Part shown: positions 18,198 to 26,699 of the stretch, piece after piece
Numbering within the stretch: position 1 is the first letter of the stretch
Layout of the letters: each line of letters opens with the position of its first letter
Origin: Saccharolobus shibatae B12
GTDB lineage: Archaea; Thermoproteota; Thermoprotei_A; Sulfolobales; Sulfolobaceae
DNA length: 64,000 nucleotides
Assembly: GCF_019175345.1 (NCBI RefSeq)
Contig: NZ_CP077717.1
Span: 906,001-970,000 of the forward strand
Reading direction: 5' to 3'
Program-made: the position numbers and the translations under genes
The notes under the pieces: model-generated
What the model was told of the DNA's origin: nothing
Database searches by the model: none
The model's input: only the letters and a program-made list of their open reading frames with translations

Positions 18198-19028
18198 TCA
18201 AGATACGCCAGGCTCATCATATAATCCAGTGCTTACACACTCATTTCCCCATCCTCTCATTAGCCCTTCTCTAATTATTTTTAGGTACTCTTCGCTTGGT
18301 TTCTCTCTATCCTCTTTGTGGCTAGAGACGTAGGCATATGCAAAATACTCCTTCCCATTTCTATCGTAAACTTTCACAACTTCTCTAATATACTTTATTA
18401 GGTGTTGTTCAGCTTTATCTAAGGAGTTTAAAGTATGAAGAAATACCTTTTGCAAATATCCACATATTACGCCGTTTTCGTCTTCTATTAGGTTTGCGCA
18501 ATAACCGTATTTGCAAGGTATGTTAAATATCAGCCTATAGCCTTTCATATAGGCTGGAATTTCACTTAACATTATGTCAACTCCACGCTGACGTAAAATC
18601 TTCTCATTAGTATTTTCAGCATATGCAAAATAGTTCACAATTATGGGCATTCCGCTCCACGCTGAGTAATCACCGTCTTCTATTTTCTCCATATCGTTAG
18701 CTATTTCTCTGTTGTATCTGTAAAAATATACATTATCTAAGTAATATTTTCTTTTCTGATCAAAATATACCCTAGTTTTTTCTCTTACATATAAGTCATC
18801 TGCGGATCCTTTATAATCCTCTACCTCATCAAGTAATTTAATTAGATTTTCATCTATCTCATAAACTTCTCCCCAAACTATACCATCACCTTTAATTACA
18901 CCTGGGTAATTTCCTAAATCGTACATTTCATAACCTTCTATATAACCTAAGCCTATAAACCTTGATTTAGCTACTAGATGATTTAGCTCGAAACCATATC
19001 TTAAACTTCCATATACGAATAGGTACAT
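18198..19028 (-). CDS. Tandem gamma-glutamylcyclotransferase-like protein
   Basis: A 276-residue protein made of two domains of the AIG2/gamma-glutamylcyclotransferase fold. The first (1-115) begins with the diagnostic YGSLRYG and has GVIKGDGIVWGEVYEI with a following acidic LLDEVEDYKG. The second (135-260) begins with YFAYAENTN, repeats the pattern with VICGYLQKVFLHTLNSLDKAEQ and ends in an aromatic strand. Fusing two units is uncommon; the typical protein has one. Family enzymes release 5-oxoproline from gamma-glutamyl amines, but a substrate is not obvious here because Sulfolobales do not use glutathione. Confidence 0.7.
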   Translation of the reverse strand: MYLFVYGSLRYGFELNHLVAKSRFIGLGYIEGYEMYDLGNYPGVIKGDGIVWGEVYEIDENLIKLLDEVEDYKGSADDLYVREKTRVYFDQKRKYYLDNVYFYRYNREIANDMEKIEDGDYSAWSGMPIIVNYFAYAENTNEKILRQRGVDIMLSEIPAYMKGYRLIFNIPCKYGYCANLIEDENGVICGYLQKVFLHTLNSLDKAEQHLIKYIREVVKVYDRNGKEYFAYAYVSSHKEDREKPSEEYLKIIREGLMRGWGNECVSTGLYDEPGVS

Positions 19029-19030
19029 AA

Positions 19031-19321
19031 CTATTCACCTAAAAATGACTCTAACCAAAGTTCAACTTCATCTATGTTTAAAACTTTTATGGGATTATCG
19101 TTTTCCATAAGCGTTGTAGAATCGTAGTATGCTAATCCATTTCTTATCTTAAACTTTATAACATAGTATCGTTGGTTTGGCATCTCTCCTTCCCCTCCTG
19201 CTTCTTCTATCGTTGGGGGGTAAAATATTGCTAGCAATTCTTCTCCGTTTTCCCTAACGTCAAAACCTCTTCTAGTAAGCATATCTATCAATTTTTTATA
19301 CTCTACTGGTTTCAATGTCAC
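19031..19321 (-). CDS. Small conserved hypothetical protein, 96 aa
   Basis: Compact alpha/beta protein with a central NQRYYVIKFKIRNGLAYYDS beta-hairpin and an acidic C-terminus. It overlaps the NfeD-like gene by 26 nt at its start and ends 2 nt before the cyclotransferase-like gene, so the three are one operon. Family not recognised. Confidence 0.55.
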   Translation of the reverse strand: MTLKPVEYKKLIDMLTRRGFDVRENGEELLAIFYPPTIEEAGGEGEMPNQRYYVIKFKIRNGLAYYDSTTLMENDNPIKVLNIDEVELWLESFLGE

Positions 19322-19670
19322 TCACCTTCTTTCTTACCATTAGTTTCATTCCCTCTCTTTTCACAACTACTATATCTTCGTTTTTCTTTATATCCTCTAG
19401 AGCTAAGGCTCGCCAATACTCACCCTCTACTATTACATACCCTTCTTGTCCAGATTTTATATCGTCAACTGCTTTTCCAATTTTTCCCTCATAGGAGTAT
19501 AAGTTTCTTCCTCTAGTTTTTATAACAACGTTAATAACCCGATATGTTAAGAAACCTAGTAGGGCTAACGTAGGAATATCTATTATAGGGTCAGAGATGT
19601 AACCAGTAACGACTAAAATTGCGATTAAAACTGCGATAATTATCAAGGTGATTGCTACTGGGTGTGCCAC
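19296..19670 (-). CDS. NfeD-like membrane protein with OB-fold domain
   Basis: A 124-residue protein starting at GTG 19670. Two membrane segments (6-22 and 29-48) are followed by a C-terminal OB-fold of the NfeD type: GKAVDDIKSGQEGYVIVEGEYWRALA, read with its GxVxxxGExWxA core, then KNEDIVVVKREGMKLMV. NfeD proteins bind stomatin/SPFH proteins, and an SPFH gene lies nearby at 21059, transcribed divergently. Together these proteins organise membrane domains and protease activity. Only 33 bp separate this start from the divergent thermopsin gene. Confidence 0.75.
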   Translation of the reverse strand: MAHPVAITLIIIAVLIAILVVTGYISDPIIDIPTLALLGFLTYRVINVVIKTRGRNLYSYEGKIGKAVDDIKSGQEGYVIVEGEYWRALALEDIKKNEDIVVVKREGMKLMVRKKVSDIETSRV

Positions 19671-19702
19671 AGATTTTTTATTAGCTTAATTGGTATATAT
19701 TT

Positions 19703-21034
19703 GTGATGTATAAGGTTCTGCTCATAATAATTCTATTGTTGCCATTATCAATGCCCTTGACAATACATACCATTTCACAACCCTCTTCTCTGGCTTTTCC
19801 TTCTGGAGTAACCAGTTATCCTTTGAATACAGTGATCTATACAGATTTTGTTATGGGTAGGATCAATATTTCATATTTAAATATAGGTAGCTCATACTTA
19901 CCGGGAGGAGAATATTTCACTACGGGGAACGCATCTCTTCAATTAAACGCTATGGTATTGGGAAAGTATTGGGCACAAAATGTAATCCTATTTCATCAAA
20001 TATCAAATAATACCTTTTATGCTACACTGATAGTAAATCTTTGGAATCTTTCCGGCCCCTTTAGTAATACCACAGGAAATTCGATAGTATATCAAGGCCT
20101 TGGTGTAATTTGTTATCAAGGTCCAACGTTCAAGGTAAACTTACCCCTTTCCATAAGTCTATTTATGGAAATAGTTAATTCTACATTAGACTTTGGATAT
20201 GATATAAATGGGGAAAGAGGGATTTACTTCAGATATCCCCTAATAGGCTTATTCCAGTTAGGCGGTCTTTCATTACTAGGGTTGCCAAATGATCTAGAGT
20301 TAGTTTGGGGAGGACCAGGTGGTGGTAGTGTGGTTTTTATGAACGTGAGTAGCATAGCCAATTTGTATTATTTCAATGGCAATAGTTTAAGTATTGTACC
20401 CAATGCTTACTCTATTGGATTTGATACTGCAGAGGCGGCATTTGGGGTTAAGATATACTCCACTTTTCCTAGTGTATTCTCGCCTATGGCAATTGAGACA
20501 AGTGGGCTTAACGTTCCTTCAGTATTATGGCCAATCCCTCCCCACGTTTTGGTTAATCAGACTAGTGATAGAATAACTGTGAAATTGTCAATAAGTAATA
20601 AGTCATTGTCTGGGCAAGCGGTTTATTTAGAAACTGGATTTCCTCCTTCAGTAGTATCTTCTGCACTAACAAACTCCTCTGGAATTGCGGTATTTCCTAA
20701 TAATAATTACTCGTTTTACGTAGTTTATTTTCCGGGCAACTTTACGCTATCTTCGGCATATTATTTTTCCTCACCAATCCTTAATTCGCTTTCTAGCAAG
20801 TTTCATTCATACTACCAAGATTTATTGAATTTCCTTAACTCTGCCCAAAATTCCTTTAAGAAGGGTATAAAGTCTATATTGTCAAAGCAGGAGACTTCCA
20901 TAACTACTACCACGTTAACTTCCACTACTTCAAGCCCTCCCCAATTTGGTGTCAACTTGTATATTATACTTTACATCTTAGCTTTTGTAATAGGTATGGT
21001 TATTTCAGCAATATTAATAAGGTTCAAATTATAG
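19703..21034 (+). CDS. Thermopsin-family (A5) acid protease, membrane-anchored
   Basis: 443 residues. A signal peptide (about 3-25) is followed by SFPSGVTSYPL-like sequence (PSGVTSYP), many N-glycosylation sequons and the Asn/Tyr/Gly-rich beta fold typical of thermopsin, with DFGYDINGERG in the centre. A Ser/Thr-rich linker (TSITTTTLTSTT) and a C-terminal membrane helix (about 420-440) anchor it outside the cell. Thermopsins digest proteins at low pH and high temperature; their catalytic residues are not settled. Translation starts at GTG 19703 or ATG 19706. It lies 24 nt before the stomatin gene, suggesting joint expression. Confidence 0.85.
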   Translation: MMYKVLLIIILLLPLSMPLTIHTISQPSSLAFPSGVTSYPLNTVIYTDFVMGRINISYLNIGSSYLPGGEYFTTGNASLQLNAMVLGKYWAQNVILFHQISNNTFYATLIVNLWNLSGPFSNTTGNSIVYQGLGVICYQGPTFKVNLPLSISLFMEIVNSTLDFGYDINGERGIYFRYPLIGLFQLGGLSLLGLPNDLELVWGGPGGGSVVFMNVSSIANLYYFNGNSLSIVPNAYSIGFDTAEAAFGVKIYSTFPSVFSPMAIETSGLNVPSVLWPIPPHVLVNQTSDRITVKLSISNKSLSGQAVYLETGFPPSVVSSALTNSSGIAVFPNNNYSFYVVYFPGNFTLSSAYYFSSPILNSLSSKFHSYYQDLLNFLNSAQNSFKKGIKSILSKQETSITTTTLTSTTSSPPQFGVNLYIILYILAFVIGMVISAILIRFKL

Positions 21035-21058
21035 TTATATATTTGGAGGTAGTAAGAT

Positions 21059-21862
21059 TTGGCAATTAATGTAGGAGACATAGTAGGCATAGTATTTCTA
21101 ATCATTATAATAATTATATTTATTGCCATGTCATTTAGAGTAGTCAGAGAATGGGAGAGAGCTGTTGTATTGAGATTAGGGAGATTTTTGAGAGTAAAAG
21201 GCCCTGGAATCATATTCCTTATACCATTTGTTGATAGACCATTGATAGTAGATCTAAGAGTAAATACTGTTGAGGTTCCACCTCAAACTATCTTAACTAG
21301 AGATAACGTTACTGTAAGTGTAGACGCAGTAGTGTATTATAAAGTGGTTGACCCACAAAAAGCAGTATTAAGCGTTTACAACTATAATGTAGCAGTACTA
21401 AATTTAGCTCAGACATCATTGAGGGATATTGTTGGACAAATGGAATTAGATGAGCTATTAAGTAAAAGGGAAGAGATCAATAAGAGGATACAAGAAATTT
21501 TAGATGTTACGACTGAAGGGTGGGGAATTAAAGTCACTGCTGTAACTATAAGAGATATTAGATTATCTCAAGATTTGCTATCTGCTATGGCGAAGCAAGC
21601 TGAGGCAGAGAGATTAAGAAGAGCAAAGGTAATACTAAGTGAAGGTGAAAGGCAAGCTGCAAGTATTTTAGCTGATGCATCTGCTTATTACAAGGATAAT
21701 CCATCAGCATTACAGTTGAGGTTTTTGGAAACATTATCAGACATTTCACAAAGAGGAGGTTTAATAATAGTAGTTCCTGCAGGAAATGAAATATACCCTA
21801 CTCTAGGTACTAGTGCTGCTTTATCAACTCTTTCAAAAAAGTTACAAACTGAAACCAAATAG
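21059..21862 (+). CDS. Stomatin/prohibitin-like SPFH membrane protein
   Basis: 267 residues. One N-terminal membrane helix (about 7-25) precedes the SPFH/band-7 domain, with REWERAVVLRLGRF, GPGIIFLIPFVDR, DLRVNTVEVPPQ and TRDNVTVSVDAVVYYKV; a coiled-coil region with AEAERLRRAKVILSEGERQ follows. The initiator is probably TTG 21059, preceded by GGAGGT at about 21045. SPFH proteins oligomerise on the inner membrane face and recruit partners such as NfeD and proteases. Genes for an NfeD-like protein and an acid protease are within 1.8 kb. Confidence 0.9.
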   Translation: MAINVGDIVGIVFLIIIIIIFIAMSFRVVREWERAVVLRLGRFLRVKGPGIIFLIPFVDRPLIVDLRVNTVEVPPQTILTRDNVTVSVDAVVYYKVVDPQKAVLSVYNYNVAVLNLAQTSLRDIVGQMELDELLSKREEINKRIQEILDVTTEGWGIKVTAVTIRDIRLSQDLLSAMAKQAEAERLRRAKVILSEGERQAASILADASAYYKDNPSALQLRFLETLSDISQRGGLIIVVPAGNEIYPTLGTSAALSTLSKKLQTETK

Positions 21863-21892
21863 TCAGCTGGACTAGGAGTCTTCATCTATCAT

Positions 21893-22984
21893 CTAAGTCT
21901 TTCTCATCATTAATTCCGCTAACTTATCGTTTATATCCAAATAGTTTTCTCTAGCTAGGTTAAATAGTAATGCGTATTTTTTTGCATCTTGTGAATTTAT
22001 TTCCGAAAGTTCGTCAGCTAATTTATTCAATAACGTAACTTCTCTAACACCTTGCATAGCCCATGTGTTCAAATATTTAATTGGCGTGAAGTCAGGTTCC
22101 TTTTCAACTAACACATCTATTCTAGCTATTGGTGATGTTATGTTATACTGGTAATAGATAGAGTATATGGAGAGTGAATCGTTAAACACATTTTTATATT
22201 GATTATAAGCCTTTAAGATCCCCTTTAGATCATCTAATATTATCTGATTATTTATTAACGAGTCCCAATTTATCCATCCTAGAAAGATTGGTTTATTAAA
22301 CTCAGACTTTTCGAGTCTATATTTATATATAATATTAGATATTATGTAATTCTCCCTTGCTTTAATCAGTGCCGGATAACTATTTAAAAATTCCTTAATC
22401 AATATTCTATGGGAGAAGTTCTTTACTATTCCCATGATTAATTTGTTCTTACCCTTTAATCTTCTAAGTACTGTGGAACGATATAGTGCTAACTTATCCA
22501 GCGATAAGATATTTTCTATCTCAACGTCCTCTTCATAATATGTGGGAGGATCCACTATAGGTCCATCGATAAATATCACGTCACAATCCTCACACTTCTC
22601 AATTAAACCAGTTTCTAAACTAAGCATAAATAGAATGGATTTATTGGATATTACGTTCTTATCGTAGTAATTCTCTATTATTTTGAAATCTTCAGCTATC
22701 TCAGACGGAACACTCTTTTTATCCTTCTTTTTCCCTAAGATCTTCACAGCTCTAGCTAGGATAAGAGTTACATCACTTAGCTCTATTTCATATTTACTTC
22801 CATCTACTGCACATGCTATGTGGTCAGAATTTATAATCTCGTCAAGTATTCCTATTTTTAATTCCGAATTATTTGATGTAATATCGTCAAAAATCAAGTT
22901 AGTTGCCATGTTTATCTTTCCTCTCTCATCAACATCCTTGGTAGCTAGCTCATTTACCTTTTTGATTATCTCATTAATATTCAA
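21893..22984 (-). CDS. NurA-type nuclease domain protein
   Basis: 363 residues, last gene of the six-gene cluster, overlapping the coiled-coil gene by 4 nt. The N-terminal half carries the NurA pattern: AVDGSKYEI (Asp61) after a hydrophobic strand, and VIFIDGP (Asp140), two of the acidic residues that bind manganese in the RNase H-like fold. The C-terminal part has a conserved-looking INWDS segment and TSPIARIDVLVEKEP, where the canonical protein has its partner-binding region. NurA nucleases degrade DNA 5' to 3' together with HerA ATPases. It is a divergent paralogue, not the Mre11-Rad50-linked NurA. Confidence 0.6.
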   Translation of the reverse strand: MNINEIIKKVNELATKDVDERGKINMATNLIFDDITSNNSELKIGILDEIINSDHIACAVDGSKYEIELSDVTLILARAVKILGKKKDKKSVPSEIAEDFKIIENYYDKNVISNKSILFMLSLETGLIEKCEDCDVIFIDGPIVDPPTYYEEDVEIENILSLDKLALYRSTVLRRLKGKNKLIMGIVKNFSHRILIKEFLNSYPALIKARENYIISNIIYKYRLEKSEFNKPIFLGWINWDSLINNQIILDDLKGILKAYNQYKNVFNDSLSIYSIYYQYNITSPIARIDVLVEKEPDFTPIKYLNTWAMQGVREVTLLNKLADELSEINSQDAKKYALLFNLARENYLDINDKLAELMMRKT

Positions 22985-23670
22985 ACTTTCACCTTTATCG
23001 AAATATTTCTCTCTACAAGCATTTTCATAACCTTAATAGCCTCTTCTAAATTATCTTTACTAATCTTTATTTCGCCTTTGTCTATTAGTATTATCAGTAT
23101 GTTAATCTCATTCTCGTTTAGATTTAATTTTCCTAACTCGTTAACGATAATCTCGTACAGTTCATTGAGGTGTTGTTTAGCTTGTATTTCGACTTCATTT
23201 AGCTTAGAAAGTGATTTCTCCTTAGGTATACTAAAAGTTTTTACATCTTTCTGAATTTTAAGAAAGTGATACAAAATTTTCGCATACAATTTTAGTCTAT
23301 CATTTATTTCCTCGATGTTCTTAATCTTATCGTCTATTATCTTATTCAGATCTTGTTCTACATCCTTTTCTAAGCTGTCAATTTTCCCTTTTACCTTCTC
23401 TACGTATCTGATTATCTCTTCGGCGGAATTGAGCTTAACTAGCCTCTCTATATCTGCTTTAATTTCCTCAAGATTATCTTCATATTTATTTAATTCGTTT
23501 ATCTTCTTCTCTAAGCTCCTTAATTTCTTTAGAGACTCCTTCAGACTTTGTTTAGATACCTCTAATTCCTCTATCATCTCAGTAATTTTTCTATCTTCTT
23601 CTCTAAGCTTTTCTACGTCCAAATTCTGCTTATATTGGGTCAATTTTTCTATAAACTCAGCTAAATCCAT
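22981..23670 (-). CDS. Coiled-coil protein of the HerA/NurA cluster
   Basis: 229 residues, almost wholly Leu/Lys/Glu heptads up to about 130, then a helical domain with KGEIKISKDNLEEAIKVMKM at the end. It overlaps the ATPase gene upstream by 14 nt and the nuclease gene downstream by 4 nt, so the three are translationally linked. A structural bridge between ATPase and nuclease is plausible by position. No enzymatic motif is visible. Confidence 0.6.
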   Translation of the reverse strand: MDLAEFIEKLTQYKQNLDVEKLREEDRKITEMIEELEVSKQSLKESLKKLRSLEKKINELNKYEDNLEEIKADIERLVKLNSAEEIIRYVEKVKGKIDSLEKDVEQDLNKIIDDKIKNIEEINDRLKLYAKILYHFLKIQKDVKTFSIPKEKSLSKLNEVEIQAKQHLNELYEIIVNELGKLNLNENEINILIILIDKGEIKISKDNLEEAIKVMKMLVERNISIKVKV

Positions 23671-26600
23671 GTTCTTCTAGAACCTCCTTTATTTCTTGAA
23701 TCAATTGCGTTATCTTTTGCGTGTTTCTCTCCACGTTTTCCCTCAACTTAGGTAATTCTGGACTTATCTTTTCCAACTCATTTACAATCGTCTCAATATT
23801 ATTTAATTGAATACCTACCTTACTTAATGATGTAATTTCATCTACTATTGTTCCTTTTAACTCTTCCCCAACGATTGCTACGCCATTTAGTGTCTCTTTC
23901 AGTAATTTGAATAATATGAAATAAAGATTCGAGTTGTCTTCAACATGAATTGTAGCAAGTAAATAATCAAGGTATCTTTTGAAAGATTCCGTTTCTCCCC
24001 TTTCATTTATCTCTTGAATTCTTTTCGCCAACTTATCCATGTGTATTTTGAAGTTGTCTTTAAGTTCTCGAACTATCTCACGTACTTTCTCTATTTCCTC
24101 TATTTTCTCGTTTATCTTAACATATCTCTTAGCCTTTTCCACAACTTCTAATTTCTTAGAGATTTCCTCCACGATCTTGTCCGTTTCAATTACTGATTTC
24201 TCGGTCTCTCTTAATAATTCCAGATAAATATTCGATAGGTAGAGGTAATCATAACATAGCCTTATATCCTTATTTTCAGTGCAAGATTTCTCATATGTTT
24301 CTATAACTTCTCTCATTTCTTCAAGACTCCTTACTGCTGCTCCCCTCTTTTTAGCAGTTATGAAGTATCCATAAGTTGAGTATGGATTATCTAGTTTTTC
24401 CTTTATTTTTCGTATCTGGTCATTTATTTTCATATAAATTGAATCTTTATTTAAATACTTGGCGACTTCACCACTAACTATTGAAGAATAAACTAGGAAA
24501 TCTAAAGTGGGATTTTGTCCAATTTTTTTATCAGGATTAAAAATTTGGTAAGCGAAGGCTAAAGGATTATTTTTGTTATCCTTTCTTTTTATATCCTGTG
24601 GGTTTACATAGTACATTATATAATTAAATATAACATCCTCCGCTTCTTGTTTGTATTTTTGTCTAATAAGTCCCGCAAATAGCTTAGAAAATGAGGATAA
24701 CGAGTCTCCAGCTAAGTCTTCGAAATCTATGTAATTAGCTCTTATCTTTATTATATAATTATTATAGAAGTAAGTAACAACGTCTTCAATAAATGTGTTT
24801 GATGTTTCTATATCCTCTAAATGGAATTGCTTACTTCCATACATTCTGAATTTCTCATTAATGATGTCATTTACTTTGTCGAACACTTCATCAGCGTTTG
24901 CCATCTTAATTGAAGGGTAAAATATTATCCAATTGAACGATTGTATTAATCTCTTATTTTTAGGTATTGGAAGTTGTTTCAAATTAAGGTTATCTCTTAT
25001 TTTTAGCAGTAGAGAGGATATCGAATTTTTCAAGTCACCTAGTCTTAGTTCTATGGAATCCAGCCTAATTCTACTTTGCCCATAGATCTTAGAGAATAGT
25101 AAATATAATAACTGTCTTTTCTTTGGTGTGGTGATTTTTAGTTCTATCAAAGGTATTGATAGTTCGTCTAAAGTTTTCGACAATTCTTCCTTTCCTATTT
25201 GAGGCTCTATTAGAATAAGTCCGTGAATTATATCATCGCTTTCTTTAATCTCTTTTATTAGACTCCTAATTTCATCCTCGTTAGACGGTTTTGCTAAAAT
25301 GATTGTAATTTTGTCATTTCTCTCGACGATTTTTAAAAACCTTATGTAGTCTCTGGTTCTGTTAACACTATCTATTTTTATTCCTAGAACCTCCATAAAA
25401 TATTCTAGTGATTCAAGTTCCTTCTCTCTATCTGTAATATATGTATTTACGAACTGTAGAGCTTTATCTCGTATTTCCCTAGACTTGAACTCTACTACTA
25501 GTCCTCCTATATTCGTATTCGCTACGCTCTCAAAGAAGTTCCAAGATAATGCATAGGCTTCAGTTTTACTGAATAGTGTTAGTTTTTTAATATTCTCCTT
25601 TAATTTGCTTGTATCTATACTTTCGTACACTACACTTTCTATATTATCAGATATAAATACGTGAAAGTCATCTTGATAGTATGTTAAAAGGAAGTCCTCT
25701 ACGTATTCTTGTCCTTTAGGGAATATCTCAATCCATTTTAGGTATGGTATTAGTACTCCCTTCGCTACATGACCTTCTAATTGTTTTATGATTAGTTTTT
25801 CGTCAGTGAATATTCTACTCATTAGCACTTTATATAACTTACTTGATTCTTGAGAGTCCAATTCGTTCTCTATTTTCGTTAATGTATCTAGCTTAATGGT
25901 CTCCCCTTCTGAATTTAGGCTAATTCCTTTCTCTGATCTGGCTAGTTCATTAAAAATTCTATCTATATTAGGAAGATTATCACACAATATATCGTTGAAG
26001 AACCTTACGTATTTTCTTCTTTCTTGGTCTATTACCCAGTACGGCAAATCCATGTATTGGAGTATTTTGAAGTCCTTTACGTTAGCCATATTTAGCATGC
26101 ATTTTAACATCAATAGAAACTCTAATTTAGATGGATTTTCTATACTAACTTTCCTTATTCTTTCTAAGAGCGAAGGGTATGTCTCTGAAAATAGGTTATA
26201 AATTAATCCACCAGTTCCAAATATTTTAGAATATGCGCTAGGAGTCATGGAAAGATATACTATTGAATTTCCGGTTGAGTTAGCTAATTCCTTTACCTTA
26301 CTCCAAAAATCCTTTATCTCGCTTTGATATTCTGCAAAGTAATCTACAGAACTCTCTACCTCATCAATAAGATATACGTTATTTCTGAACGTTAATAAGT
26401 CCTCAGTTTTACTTAAAAGTTCTACAAAAGGTACTTTTATTACGTTAATATTTTTGCTTTTGGCGTATTCCTCAATAATGTCAAGGAATGTGCTTTTTCC
26501 TTGACCCCAATCGGCTACAAGGGATATTATTTCTGGGGATTGTTTAGTCTTAGATATCCTGTCTATCTCATCCTTAACCTGCTTGAAAAATCTCAGTCTA

Positions 26601-26695
26601 TTAATGTATAATGGGTTTTCGCTAATGCAAGAGAAAATTTGATAGATGTAAGACGAGTCAGAGGCAGTCTCACTTATTCTCTTGTAACAACTCAC
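23657..26695 (-). CDS. Large P-loop ATPase with coiled-coil C-terminus
   Basis: 1012 residues from GTG 26695, four nt after the HerA-like gene stop, with a GGGTG-type ribosome site. The Walker A WGQGKST is at 63-69 and Walker B VYLIDEVES at 107-115, giving an AAA-like, STAND- or DNA-looping-type ATPase. The middle 500 residues are helical with no recognised domain. From about 800 to the end there are long coiled coils. No nuclease motif is seen. Size, ATP site and coiled-coil tail resemble conflict-system ATPases of defence islands; I do not recognise a named family. Confidence 0.6.
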   Translation of the reverse strand: MSCYKRISETASDSSYIYQIFSCISENPLYINRLRFFKQVKDEIDRISKTKQSPEIISLVADWGQGKSTFLDIIEEYAKSKNINVIKVPFVELLSKTEDLLTFRNNVYLIDEVESSVDYFAEYQSEIKDFWSKVKELANSTGNSIVYLSMTPSAYSKIFGTGGLIYNLFSETYPSLLERIRKVSIENPSKLEFLLMLKCMLNMANVKDFKILQYMDLPYWVIDQERRKYVRFFNDILCDNLPNIDRIFNELARSEKGISLNSEGETIKLDTLTKIENELDSQESSKLYKVLMSRIFTDEKLIIKQLEGHVAKGVLIPYLKWIEIFPKGQEYVEDFLLTYYQDDFHVFISDNIESVVYESIDTSKLKENIKKLTLFSKTEAYALSWNFFESVANTNIGGLVVEFKSREIRDKALQFVNTYITDREKELESLEYFMEVLGIKIDSVNRTRDYIRFLKIVERNDKITIILAKPSNEDEIRSLIKEIKESDDIIHGLILIEPQIGKEELSKTLDELSIPLIELKITTPKKRQLLYLLFSKIYGQSRIRLDSIELRLGDLKNSISSLLLKIRDNLNLKQLPIPKNKRLIQSFNWIIFYPSIKMANADEVFDKVNDIINEKFRMYGSKQFHLEDIETSNTFIEDVVTYFYNNYIIKIRANYIDFEDLAGDSLSSFSKLFAGLIRQKYKQEAEDVIFNYIMYYVNPQDIKRKDNKNNPLAFAYQIFNPDKKIGQNPTLDFLVYSSIVSGEVAKYLNKDSIYMKINDQIRKIKEKLDNPYSTYGYFITAKKRGAAVRSLEEMREVIETYEKSCTENKDIRLCYDYLYLSNIYLELLRETEKSVIETDKIVEEISKKLEVVEKAKRYVKINEKIEEIEKVREIVRELKDNFKIHMDKLAKRIQEINERGETESFKRYLDYLLATIHVEDNSNLYFILFKLLKETLNGVAIVGEELKGTIVDEITSLSKVGIQLNNIETIVNELEKISPELPKLRENVERNTQKITQLIQEIKEVLEEHGFS

Positions 26696-26699
26696 ATTT

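Noticed and set aside
18154-18200. Possible C/D box sRNA on the minus strand after the cyclotransferase-like gene
   Set aside because: Two CTGATGA motifs are present, but D' and C' overlap, the final D box reads CTGT and no guide has a convincing rRNA match.
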